Both the position numbers and the translations under genes were made by a program. DNA of 64,000 nucleotides from Ornithinimicrobium cerasi (GTDB lineage: Bacteria; Actinomycetota; Actinomycetes; Actinomycetales; Dermatophilaceae). Positions 8,168-15,970 of the stretch are shown one piece after another. The notes under the pieces were generated by a model. The model had not been told where the DNA came from. It was given only the letters and a program-made list of their open reading frames with translations, and searched no databases. How positions within the stretch are numbered: position 1 is the first letter of the stretch; each line of letters opens with the position of its first letter. Location of the stretch: NCBI RefSeq assembly GCF_003702705.1, contig NZ_QZMN01000003.1, positions 248,001 to 312,000 on the forward strand. The letters run 5' to 3'.

Positions 8168-10420
8168 ATGTCCCGCACCCGCACGCTCCGTCCGACCGTG
8201 TCCGTCCTCGCCGCGCTCGCCCTCGGCGGCGCCGTGCTCAGCCCGCTGAGCTCGACCGCCGACGAGCACGGCACCTACACCAACCCGGTGAGCGAGTCGT
8301 TCGCCGACACCTACGCCGACCCGGCGGTGATCCAGGGCAAGGACGGCTGGTGGTACGCCTACGCCACCGCCGATCCCCTGCGCGCCGGTGACCCTCCGGG
8401 CATCGGGCACGTGTCCCGGACCAAGGACTGGTCGAGCTGGGAGTACCTCGGCACCCTCTTCACCGACGAGAACCGGCCCTCCTGGGCCGAGCCGACCGCC
8501 GGGCTGTGGGCCCCGGACGTGAGGTACGTCGACGGTCGTTACGTCCTCTACTTCACCGTCACCGACACCACGGTCAACCCCGGCGGCGACTCCGCCATCG
8601 GGGTCGCGACGTCCGACTCGCCCGCGGGGCCCTGGGTCCCGGCGGACGAACCGATCGTGCCGCCCCGGCCCACCGGTGACGGGGGCTTCTTCTGGACCTT
8701 CGACCCGGCCGGCTTCACCAGCACCGACGGGCGTCACTGGCTCTACTACGGGTCCTACTTCGGCGGCGTCCACGTCGTGGAGGTGAGCGCCGACGGCCTG
8801 ACACCGGTCGGGGAGCCCACCCAGGTGACCGCCTGGGACCGCTACGAGGGCACCTACGTCGTCGAGCACGACGGCTGGTACTACCTGACGGCCAGCTCCG
8901 CCAACTGCTGCGCCGGGCCCGCGACCGGCTACTCGGTCTTCGCCGGACGGTCCCGCTCGCCGCAGGGCCCCTTCCTCGACGCCGACGGCCTCGACCTCAA
9001 CGCCTCGGTCACCGGCGGCACGACCGTGCTCACGCAGAACGGCGAGAACGACTGGATCGGGGCCGGTCACCACGCGGTCTTCACCGACGCGCAGGGACGC
9101 GACTTCATCGCCTACCACGCGATCGACCAGGACGAGCCGTGGCTGACCGAGCCGTTCGGCATCAACCGCCGTCCGATGCTCGTCGACCGGCTGGACTGGG
9201 TCGACGGGTGGCCGCGCACCCGCGCGGGTGCCGGCCCGTCGGCCACGCCGCAGCCGCTGCCGGTCACCTCGTCCCTGCTGCCCGGGGACCCGGCCGAGCC
9301 GGCCACCGCGTTCGCGGGTATGGCGTCGGGCTCGGACCCCCAGGCCGGCGTCACGGGCGTGGTGCAGGGCACCGCGACGAGCACCGCCCCGGCACCGGCC
9401 GACGAGGCCCGGGTCCGGCTCGACGTCCGCGCCGACGAGGTGGTCTCGGTGACGCTGGGGGCCGCCCCCAAGCAGGTCCGGGTCACCCACGACGGGCCTG
9501 CGGGAGTGCTGCGGACCGAGGTCGTCATGGGCCGCAGGAAGGTGGTCAGCACCGGCACCGCCGTCCTCCCCGGGGGGGACGGCTGGCGCAGCCTGTCCCT
9601 GGAGGTGGCGGGCCGCGGCATTGAGGCGCAGGTGTCGGCCTCCGACCTCAACGACCCGATGGCGGTCGCCGCCACGCGGTTCCCCGGCTTCTCGCTCACC
9701 GCCGCGCCCGTCGTGCTCTCCGGTGACGGTGCCAGCGTCGACAACCTCACCGTGCAGACCGTGCACCAGGAGACCGCGACCCTCGCGCCCGTCCCCGAGC
9801 CCGGGGAGGTCCTCTTCCAGGAGACCTTCGCCGGGGCCCTCGACCCGTCGTGGTCGTGGGTGCGGCCGGACGACGGCATCGAGGTGGCCGGTGGCGACCT
9901 CGTCTGGCCGCTGCGGTCGGTGGACCTCGTCGGCGGCACCAACTCCGGTGCCCTGCTCCTGCGCGACATGCCCGCCGGCGACTGGATCCTCGAGACGAGC
10001 CTGACGCTCGACCTCGGGGAGGAGACCGTCCGCAACTACCAGCAGGCCGGGATCGTCGTCCACGAGACCGACGACGACTTCGCCCGCCTGGGCAGCGTCG
10101 CCATCTGGAACACCCGCACCGTGGAGTACGGCCGCGAGGTGGCCGTCGCCCCCGGCGACCCGCGCACGATCTTCGCCGGCGCGATCATCGGCGCCCCGGC
10201 GCCCACGATGTCCATGCGGATCGCGCACAGCACGAACGCCGACGGTGAGCACGTCTACCGGGCCGGCATCAGCCGCGACGGCGAGTCCTGGGTGTGGGGG
10301 GCCGCGTGGACCTTCCCCGCGGACGCGGACCCGCGCGTCGGTCTCTACGCGGGCGGCGGTGCGCAGCCCCCCGTCGAGGCGCGCTTCCACGAGGTGACCG
10401 TCTACGAGACGGCACCGTGA
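8168..10420 (+). CDS. Secreted glycoside hydrolase family 43 with C-terminal lectin-like domain
   Basis: A 750-residue exported enzyme: a Sec-type signal peptide (residues 1-33, cleavage near SSTA/DEHG), a GH43 five-bladed propeller, and a C-terminal half with a concanavalin-type beta domain (AGIVVHETDDDFARLGSVAIWN). The catalytic triad of GH43 is visible as the Asp general base in TYADPAVI, the Asp in TFDPAGF and the Glu acid in DRYEGTYVV. AAGGAG-type Shine-Dalgarno (8156-8163) supports the ATG. GH43 enzymes here are arabinofuranosidases, endo-arabinanases or beta-xylosidases; ANCCAGPATGYSVFAGRS and the context favour an arabinan-directed activity but do not prove it. It follows the importer genes in one operon and overlaps the next GH43 gene by a GTGA. 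Confidence 0.88.
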   Translation: MSRTRTLRPTVSVLAALALGGAVLSPLSSTADEHGTYTNPVSESFADTYADPAVIQGKDGWWYAYATADPLRAGDPPGIGHVSRTKDWSSWEYLGTLFTDENRPSWAEPTAGLWAPDVRYVDGRYVLYFTVTDTTVNPGGDSAIGVATSDSPAGPWVPADEPIVPPRPTGDGGFFWTFDPAGFTSTDGRHWLYYGSYFGGVHVVEVSADGLTPVGEPTQVTAWDRYEGTYVVEHDGWYYLTASSANCCAGPATGYSVFAGRSRSPQGPFLDADGLDLNASVTGGTTVLTQNGENDWIGAGHHAVFTDAQGRDFIAYHAIDQDEPWLTEPFGINRRPMLVDRLDWVDGWPRTRAGAGPSATPQPLPVTSSLLPGDPAEPATAFAGMASGSDPQAGVTGVVQGTATSTAPAPADEARVRLDVRADEVVSVTLGAAPKQVRVTHDGPAGVLRTEVVMGRRKVVSTGTAVLPGGDGWRSLSLEVAGRGIEAQVSASDLNDPMAVAATRFPGFSLTAAPVVLSGDGASVDNLTVQTVHQETATLAPVPEPGEVLFQETFAGALDPSWSWVRPDDGIEVAGGDLVWPLRSVDLVGGTNSGALLLRDMPAGDWILETSLTLDLGEETVRNYQQAGIVVHETDDDFARLGSVAIWNTRTVEYGREVAVAPGDPRTIFAGAIIGAPAPTMSMRIAHSTNADGEHVYRAGISRDGESWVWGAAWTFPADADPRVGLYAGGGAQPPVEARFHEVTVYETAP

Positions 10421-11463
10421 CCGCCCACCTGCGCCACGGCATACCTCTCGGCCTGCTCGTCCTCGCCCTCTCCGGCTGCGCCGCGGAGGGCGAGGGGGAG
10501 GGCGCGGCGACGAGCGAGGCCGCGGACGCGTCCTCGACGAGCGCCCCCGGTGGGTTCACCAACCCCGTCTACGCGACCAACTTCGCCGACCCGCACATCC
10601 TGGCGGACGGGGACGGCGGCTACCTCGCCTTCGCCACCAACGGCAACGCCATGAACGTCCAGACCGCCACGAGCGAGGACATGGTCACCTGGCGCCAGGG
10701 CAGCGACGCCCTGCCGCAGCTGCCGTCGTGGTCCACGCCCGGCAAGGTCTGGGCCCCGGAGACGATCGCGTGGGCGGACGGCACCTACCGGATGTACTAC
10801 ACGACCGCGCTCGCCGGCCAGGACCGGCAGTGCATCTCGGTGGCGACGTCCGACACGCCGGCCGGTCCCTACACGGACGACTCCAGCGAGCCGCTGATCT
10901 GCGAGATCGAGGACGGCGGGTCGATCGACACCAGCCCCTTCGTCGCCTCGGACGGGACGGCGTGGCTCTACTGGAAGAACGACGGCAACCACATCGGGGT
11001 CGACACCTTCATCCGGGCGGCGCGGCTGTCGGAGGACGGGATGAGCGTCGAGGGGGAGACGACTGACGTGCTGCAGCAGGACCTGCCGTGGGAGGACATG
11101 CTCGTCGAGGGCCCCTCGCTGTGGGAGCACGACGGGCGCTTCCACCTCTTCTACTCCGGCAACGGCTTCTGGACGGACCGGTATGCCGTGGGGCACGCCG
11201 TCTCGGACAGCCCCACGGGCCCGTTCGTCAAGGACGAGGAGCCGGTGCTGCGCGGCAACGACGTCGCCGCCGGGCCGGGCCACAACTCGCTCGTCGAGGT
11301 CGACGGCCAGGTGTGGATGGTCTACCACGCGTGGGTGCCCGGCGCGGTCGGGGACGACTCCGTCGGACGGCAGATGTGGCTGTCCCGCGTGACCTTCGCC
11401 GACGACGGGTCGGTCGAGGTCGAGCCGCCCACCGTCTCCTCCCCCATCGCACCGGAGAGCTGA
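10417..11463 (+). CDS. GH43-like lipoprotein, probable arabinofuranosidase/xylosidase
   Basis: A 348-residue cell-surface lipoprotein: signal peptide with lipobox LSGC (cysteine at residue 21), then a GH43-type propeller with TNFADPHI (general base Asp), KVWAPETIAW, GSIDTSPFVAS (second Asp) and the MLVEGPSLWEH stretch carrying the likely acid Glu. Its GTG start overlaps the stop of the larger GH43 (GTGA) and its stop overlaps the GH2 start by one base (TGATG), so the three hydrolases are coupled. The acidic, Ser/Ala/Glu-rich linker after the cysteine would hold it off the membrane. Substrate assignment between alpha-L-arabinofuranoside and beta-xyloside cannot be made from sequence alone. Confidence 0.85.
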   Translation: MTAHLRHGIPLGLLVLALSGCAAEGEGEGAATSEAADASSTSAPGGFTNPVYATNFADPHILADGDGGYLAFATNGNAMNVQTATSEDMVTWRQGSDALPQLPSWSTPGKVWAPETIAWADGTYRMYYTTALAGQDRQCISVATSDTPAGPYTDDSSEPLICEIEDGGSIDTSPFVASDGTAWLYWKNDGNHIGVDTFIRAARLSEDGMSVEGETTDVLQQDLPWEDMLVEGPSLWEHDGRFHLFYSGNGFWTDRYAVGHAVSDSPTGPFVKDEEPVLRGNDVAAGPGHNSLVEVDGQVWMVYHAWVPGAVGDDSVGRQMWLSRVTFADDGSVEVEPPTVSSPIAPES

Positions 11464-13316
11464 TGACCCACCACCAGGACATCCCCCGCCCCGAGCACCC
11501 CCGACCCCAGTTCGTCCGCGCGGAGGAGAGGTGGCTCAACCTCAACGGCTCCTGGCAGTTCGAGCGCGACCCCTCCGACTCGGGGCTGGAGCGAGGGCTG
11601 GTCGGGCGGGAGCTGGAAGGGTCGATCCTCGTCCCTTTCTGCCCGGAGTCCGAGCTGTCGGGCATCGCCGACCCGGACTGGCACGAGGCGGTGTGGTACC
11701 GCCGCACCGTCGAGCTGCCGGACGCCTTCCCCGAAGGTGACCGGGTGCTGCTGCACTGCCAGGCCGTCGACCACGACGCGACCGTCTGGCTCGACGGCGT
11801 CGAGGTGGGGCGGCACCGGGGCGGGCACACGAGCTTCACGCTCGACCTCACCGACGCGCTCGCGGGCCGCCGCAGCGGCACCCTGGTCGTCCGCGCGCGC
11901 GACCCGCGTCACGAGCCGTTGCCGCGGGGCAAGCAGGCGACGTGGTTCGCCAACACCCACTGCCAGTACACCCGCACCACCGGGATCTGGCAGACGGTCT
12001 GGCTGGAGTCGGTGCCGACGGCATACCTGGAGCGACCCCGGATCACGCCCGACGCCAACGTGGCTCTCGACCTCGACGCCACGGTGCGTCACGGCAGGGT
12101 GGGGCAGCGGGTGCGGGCGGTCCTCTCCGACGACGCCGGGCAGGTGGCGGTCGCCGAGACGCGGGTGGGCCTGCAGATGGTGCCCCGCCTGCGGCTCGAG
12201 GTGCCCGAGGACCGGCGGCGGGTGTGGCAGCCGGAGGACCCGCACCTCTACGGTCTGACGTTCGAGCTGCTCGACGCGGGAGGCGAGGTGGTCGACCGGC
12301 TCGACTCCTACGCGGGGCTGCGGACCATCGCCGTCGAGGGTCACAAGGTGCTGCTCAACGGCCGGCCGGTCTTCCAGCGGCTCGTGCTCGACCAGGGCTA
12401 CTGGCCGGAGTCGCTGATGACGGCGCCGAGCGAGGAGGCGCTCGTCCGCGACGTCGAGCTCGGGTTGGCAGCGGGTTTCAACGGCGCCCGGATCCACCAG
12501 AAGATCGCCGAGGAGCGCTTCCTGCACCACTGCGACCGGAGGGGTTACCTCGTCTGGGGGGAGTTCCCCGACTGGGGGGTGTCGGGGCAGGGTCCGGCCG
12601 GGCACAACCAGAAGCCGGGTGCGACGTTCGTGGCGCAGTGGGTGGAGGCGGTGGAGCGCGACTACTCGCACCCGAGCATCGTCGGCTGGTGCCCGCTCAA
12701 CGAGACCCACCAGTATCTCCACGACCGGTTCACCGTCCTGGACGACGTCACCCAGGCCATGTACTGGGCCACCAAGGGGATGGACCGCACCCGGCCCGTC
12801 ATCGACGCCTCGGGCTACAGCCACCGGGTCCCCACGACCGACGTCTGGGACAGCCACGACTACACCCAGGACCCCCGGGAGTTCGCCCAGGTGATGGGCG
12901 GGCTGGCGACGGGCCGCCCGCACACCAACACCGGGGAGAACACCGGGTCAGCGGTGCCCGGTGCTCCGGACTACTCCACGCCGTACGCCGGCCAGCCCTA
13001 CTTCTGCAGCGAGTACGGCGGGATCTGGTGGGTTCCGCCGCAGGAGCGCACCGAGGAGGACGCCACGAACGACGAGGGCGAGTCGTGGGGGTACGGCAAC
13101 CGGCCCGCCGACGAGGAGGAGTTCTACTCCCGCGCCGAGGGGCTGACCCGTGTGCTCGACCAGGACCCGCTGATGTTCGGCTACTGCTACACCCAGCTCA
13201 CCGACGTGTTCCAGGAGAAGAACGGCATCTACGCCTTCGACCGGTCGGCCAAGCTCGACATGGAGCGTGTGCGGGCGATCTTCGACCACCCCTCGGCGTA
13301 CGAGGCCGCCGGCTGA
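11463..13316 (+). CDS. Glycoside hydrolase family 2 (beta-galactosidase/glucuronidase-like)
   Basis: A 617-residue cytoplasmic GH2 protein without signal peptide: jelly-roll N-terminal domain (WLNLNGSWQFERD), an immunoglobulin-like middle, and a TIM barrel with acid/base Glu414 in CPLNETHQ and nucleophile Glu517 in FCSEYGGIWW. HPSIVGWCPLNE is the usual family signature. It is smaller than LacZ (about 1000 aa) and lacks the LacZ C-terminal domain, so it belongs to the shorter GH2 subfamilies whose activities include beta-galactosidase, beta-glucuronidase and alpha-L-arabinosidase. It is the last gene of the importer operon and would cleave the imported oligosaccharide inside the cell. The inverted-repeat element copy B follows 30 bases later. 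Confidence 0.88.
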   Translation: MTHHQDIPRPEHPRPQFVRAEERWLNLNGSWQFERDPSDSGLERGLVGRELEGSILVPFCPESELSGIADPDWHEAVWYRRTVELPDAFPEGDRVLLHCQAVDHDATVWLDGVEVGRHRGGHTSFTLDLTDALAGRRSGTLVVRARDPRHEPLPRGKQATWFANTHCQYTRTTGIWQTVWLESVPTAYLERPRITPDANVALDLDATVRHGRVGQRVRAVLSDDAGQVAVAETRVGLQMVPRLRLEVPEDRRRVWQPEDPHLYGLTFELLDAGGEVVDRLDSYAGLRTIAVEGHKVLLNGRPVFQRLVLDQGYWPESLMTAPSEEALVRDVELGLAAGFNGARIHQKIAEERFLHHCDRRGYLVWGEFPDWGVSGQGPAGHNQKPGATFVAQWVEAVERDYSHPSIVGWCPLNETHQYLHDRFTVLDDVTQAMYWATKGMDRTRPVIDASGYSHRVPTTDVWDSHDYTQDPREFAQVMGGLATGRPHTNTGENTGSAVPGAPDYSTPYAGQPYFCSEYGGIWWVPPQERTEEDATNDEGESWGYGNRPADEEEFYSRAEGLTRVLDQDPLMFGYCYTQLTDVFQEKNGIYAFDRSAKLDMERVRAIFDHPSAYEAAG

Positions 13317-13346
13317 CCGCTGCCGCCGCCGCGACGCCCCTCGCTG

Positions 13347-13413
13347 CTCACAGGCGGCAACCCTGCGCAACGGCGGATGCATCCCCCTGGAGGTGTGACT
13401 CGGCGCCTGTGAG
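13347..13413. repeat. Intergenic inverted-repeat element with GGATGCATCC core, copy B
   Basis: Arms CTCACAGGCG (13347-13356) and CGCCTGTGAG (13404-13413) are exact inverse complements; the palindrome GGATGCATCC lies at 13375-13384. AACCCT and the CGGATGCATCC core are shared with copy A at 2758-2825. Here it sits between convergent genes (GH2 and M20), the place for a bidirectional terminator; no T-run follows. Confidence 0.8.
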
Positions 13414-13449
13414 TCGGGGAGGGGGGACGGGGAGTGGTGGCCGCGCCGC

Positions 13450-14571
13450 TCAGTCCCGGCCGGCCGCGAGCACCAGCGCCCGGGCCAGGACGGCGGCGGC
13501 GGTCGGCAGCGGGGCGGTGTCGTAGGTCATCGTCGGCACGTGCAGCCCCGGCGTGAGCCCGACGCCGACCGCGAGCATCGCCGACCGCAGCCCGGGCCGT
13601 GCGACCGCGTAGTGGTGGAAGTCGTCGGCGCCGGTGGTGACGATCTCCTCCCGCAGCGCCTCCTCGCCGGCGACCTCGCGGATCGCCCGGGCCAGCGTCG
13701 CGGCGGCCTCGGGGTGGACCTCGGCGCCGGGGGTGCCCCCGTGCCAGTGCACCTGCACCTGCACGCCGTACGTCGCGGCGATGCGGACCACCGCCTCGTC
13801 GACCCGCTCGCGCAGCTCGGCGATCACCGCGTTGCGCTGGGCCCGCAGGTCGAGGGCCACCTCGGCCGTGCCGGGGATGACGTTGAGGCTCGCCCCGCCG
13901 GCCCGGACGCGGGTGATCTTGGCCGAGTAGGACTCCGCCGGGTTGAACCGCAGGGCGGGCAGCACCTGGTGCAGCGCCACCACGGGGTCGACGGCGTTGC
14001 GCCCGAGGTGCGGCCGCGCACCGTGGGCGTCCTCCCCGGTGAAGGTCACCAGCCCGGTGAGCGAGGCCCCGCTGTGCAGCGCGGGCGCGAGCTCGCCGGC
14101 GGCCAGCTCCTCGACCGGTCGTAGGTGCAGCCCGAACAGGTCGGTGACCCCCTCCAGCGCGCCCCGCTCGAGCAGGTCGAGCGCCCCCTCGCCGGTCTCC
14201 TCCGCGGGCTGCAGCAGGAACCGCACCCCGACCCCGTCCGGCAGGCGCTCGCCGACCAGGAGCGAGGCGACCCCCAGGACCACCGCCATGTGCGCGCTGT
14301 GACCGCAGGAGTGGACGGCATGCCCGTCGGCGTCCTCACCCGTCCAGATCGCGTCGAGGTCGGCACGCACCGCGACCCACCGCGGTCCGTCCCCCAGCTC
14401 CGCGACCGCCCCCGTGCGCCCCTCCACCTCGGTGGCGGGAACGCCCAGGCGGGCGAGCTGCTCCACGAGGTATGCCGTGGTGCCGGTCTCCCGATACGCC
14501 GGCTCGGGGTGCGCGTCGAGCCAGGCGTGCCAGTCGAGCACCTGCCGGGTGAGCTCCGGGGTCACGTCCAC
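13450..14571 (-). CDS. M20 family amidohydrolase/peptidase
   Basis: A 373-residue zinc hydrolase of the M20 (aminoacylase / IAA-amino-acid hydrolase) type. The metal-binding features are visible: RADLDAIW, the HSCGHSAHMAVVLG motif and the catalytic Glu pair in QPAEETGEGALDLLERG. GARPHLGRNAVDP and a late HVPTMTYDTAPLP are typical. The family removes acyl groups from amino acids or cleaves small peptides in the cytoplasm. The GTG start at 14569-14571 is six bases after an AGGAGG Shine-Dalgarno; an overlapping ATG is out of frame. The gene converges on the GH2 gene, with the inverted-repeat element between them, and diverges from the saccharopine-dehydrogenase-like gene. Confidence 0.85.
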   Translation of the reverse strand: MDVTPELTRQVLDWHAWLDAHPEPAYRETGTTAYLVEQLARLGVPATEVEGRTGAVAELGDGPRWVAVRADLDAIWTGEDADGHAVHSCGHSAHMAVVLGVASLLVGERLPDGVGVRFLLQPAEETGEGALDLLERGALEGVTDLFGLHLRPVEELAAGELAPALHSGASLTGLVTFTGEDAHGARPHLGRNAVDPVVALHQVLPALRFNPAESYSAKITRVRAGGASLNVIPGTAEVALDLRAQRNAVIAELRERVDEAVVRIAATYGVQVQVHWHGGTPGAEVHPEAAATLARAIREVAGEEALREEIVTTGADDFHHYAVARPGLRSAMLAVGVGLTPGLHVPTMTYDTAPLPTAAAVLARALVLAAGRD

Positions 14572-14629
14572 GTCATACCTCCTGGCGGTCGGGGCGGGCG
14601 TCGCCCACGATGCCAGACGACCTCGCTGG

Positions 14630-14635
14630 CACGAT
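14630..14635 (+). promoter_or_regulatory. Leaderless -10-like hexamer (CACGAT)
   Basis: CACGAT ends six bases before the ATG at 14642. The same hexamer and spacing appear before the ATG at 17164 and, at seven bases, before the ATG at 45636. It differs from TANNNT by a C at the first position. Confidence 0.4.
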
Positions 14636-14641
14636 GGCCCG

Positions 14642-15961
14642 ATGACCCGCGACCTCGACCTGACCCTGTTCGGCGCGACCGGCTTCGTCGGGCGGCTGAC
14701 CGCCGAGCACCTGGCCGCGACGGTCCCCGACGGCGTCACGGTGGCGCTCGCGGGCCGGTCCGTCGCACGGCTGGAGGAGGTCCGCCGCGGACTCGGCCCC
14801 CGGGCCTCGGCCTGGCAGGTCGTGGTGGCCGACGCCCAGGACGTGGCCGGGCTGGAGGCGATGGCCGCCCGCTCACGGGTCGTGGTGTCCACGGTGGGGC
14901 CCTACCGGCGCCACGGCATACCCCTGGTCCTGGCCTGCGCACGTGCCGGCACGGACTACGCCGACCTCACCGGCGAGACCCTCTTCGTGCGCGAGGCGGT
15001 GGGGCGCGCGCACCCCACCGCCCGCCGGACCGGTGCGCGGATCGTCGTCTCGTGCGGCTACGACTCCGTGCCCTCCGACCTCGCGGTGCACCTGCTGCAC
15101 CGCAGGGCGGAGGAGGACGGCGCCGGCGGGCTGACCGACACCACCCTGGTCGCCAGGGCCAGCGGAGGGGTGAGCGGCGGCACCGTCGAATCCATGCGGC
15201 TGATGGTGCAGGAGCTCGCGGACGACCCCTCGCAGCGGGCGGTCATGGCCGACCCCGAGGCGCTCTCCGGAGGGGTGGCGGGTGCCCCCGGCCAGGAGGA
15301 CGTGTGGCGCCCCTTCGTGGAGGAGCGCACCGGCCGCTGGGTGGTGCCCTTCTTCATGGGGCCCTACAACACCCGGGTGGTGCGCCGCTCGAACGCCCTC
15401 ACCGGCCGCCGCTACGGGGAGCGCTTCCGCTACCGGGAGCTGATGGCGACCGGGCGCGGGGTGCGGGGCGCGGCGCGGGCGGCCGGCGTGGTCGCCGGGC
15501 TCGGCGCGCTCGCGGCCGGGATGGCGACCCCGGGGGTGCGCCGGGTGCTGGACCGCGCCCTCCCGTCGCCGGGGGAGGGGCCGAGCGCCCGGGTGCGGGA
15601 CAGCGGCTGGTTCCGGATGGAGACCACCACCACGACCGAGGACGGCACGAGGTATGCCGCGACCGTCGCCGCGCAGGGCGACCCCGGCTACCGCGCGACC
15701 GCGGTGATGCTGGGCCAGGCCGCCCTCGTCCTGGTGTCCACGCGCCGGGACGGGACGGCCGGCGAGGGAGGCGTGCTCACGCCGGCGGTGGCGCTGGGCG
15801 ACCGGCTCGTGGCGGCGCTGCGGGCCCAGGGTTTCACGCTCGAGGTGCGGCGCGAGGAGGCCGGGCGGTTTGGGGCCGCGGGTCAGGACTTGGTCAGGGT
15901 TCGGTCAGGGTTCGGTCAAGGCTTGGTAAGAAGGCTGGTGCCCGGGACCGGCCCGTCCTAG
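14642..15961 (+). CDS. Saccharopine dehydrogenase-like NAD(P)-binding protein (trans-acting enoyl reductase type)
   Basis: A 439-residue protein with an N-terminal Rossmann fold (LTLFGATGFVGRLTAEHL) and VVVSTVGPYRRHGIPLVLACARAGTDYADLTGE, the signature of the saccharopine-dehydrogenase-like proteins annotated as trans-acting enoyl reductases. A short hydrophobic stretch lies around residues 275-300 (AARAAGVVAGLGALAAGMA). Function is not established; in mycobacteria a homologue acts in lipid (phenolic glycolipid) synthesis. The conserved part ends near LEVRREEAGR. The last 26 or so residues (ending LVRRLVPGTGPS) are encoded by the 11-bp direct repeats of the next gene's promoter, and its TAG stop is the start of that gene's -10. 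The C-terminal tail is therefore probably a by-product of regulatory DNA. Confidence 0.75.
   Translation: MTRDLDLTLFGATGFVGRLTAEHLAATVPDGVTVALAGRSVARLEEVRRGLGPRASAWQVVVADAQDVAGLEAMAARSRVVVSTVGPYRRHGIPLVLACARAGTDYADLTGETLFVREAVGRAHPTARRTGARIVVSCGYDSVPSDLAVHLLHRRAEEDGAGGLTDTTLVARASGGVSGGTVESMRLMVQELADDPSQRAVMADPEALSGGVAGAPGQEDVWRPFVEERTGRWVVPFFMGPYNTRVVRRSNALTGRRYGERFRYRELMATGRGVRGAARAAGVVAGLGALAAGMATPGVRRVLDRALPSPGEGPSARVRDSGWFRMETTTTTEDGTRYAATVAAQGDPGYRATAVMLGQAALVLVSTRRDGTAGEGGVLTPAVALGDRLVAALRAQGFTLEVRREEAGRFGAAGQDLVRVRSGFGQGLVRRLVPGTGPS
15881..15935 (+). promoter_or_regulatory. Five 11-bp direct repeats upstream of first M14 gene
   Basis: Units begin at 15881, 15892, 15903, 15914 and 15925; the two central ones are identical (GGTCAGGGTTC). 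The array ends 23 bases before the -10 hexamer, covering the -35 region. Eleven-base direct repeats on one face of the helix are the binding pattern of OmpR/PhoB-type response regulators. A related array lies before the second M14 gene (35071-35136). Confidence 0.7.
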
Positions 15962-15964
15962 CGT
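15959..15964 (+). promoter_or_regulatory. -10 (TAGCGT) of the first M14 carboxypeptidase, leaderless
   Basis: TAGCGT lies six bases before the ATG. The stretch CCTAGCGTGCGGGCATGGA is identical at the second M14 gene. The TAG is the stop codon of the preceding gene. Confidence 0.65.
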
Positions 15965-15970
15965 GCGGGC

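Noticed and set aside
15881-15935. CRISPR-like short repeats
   Set aside because: Units are 11 bases, contiguous, with no spacers, and lie exactly upstream of a -10; a regulatory array fits and a CRISPR does not.
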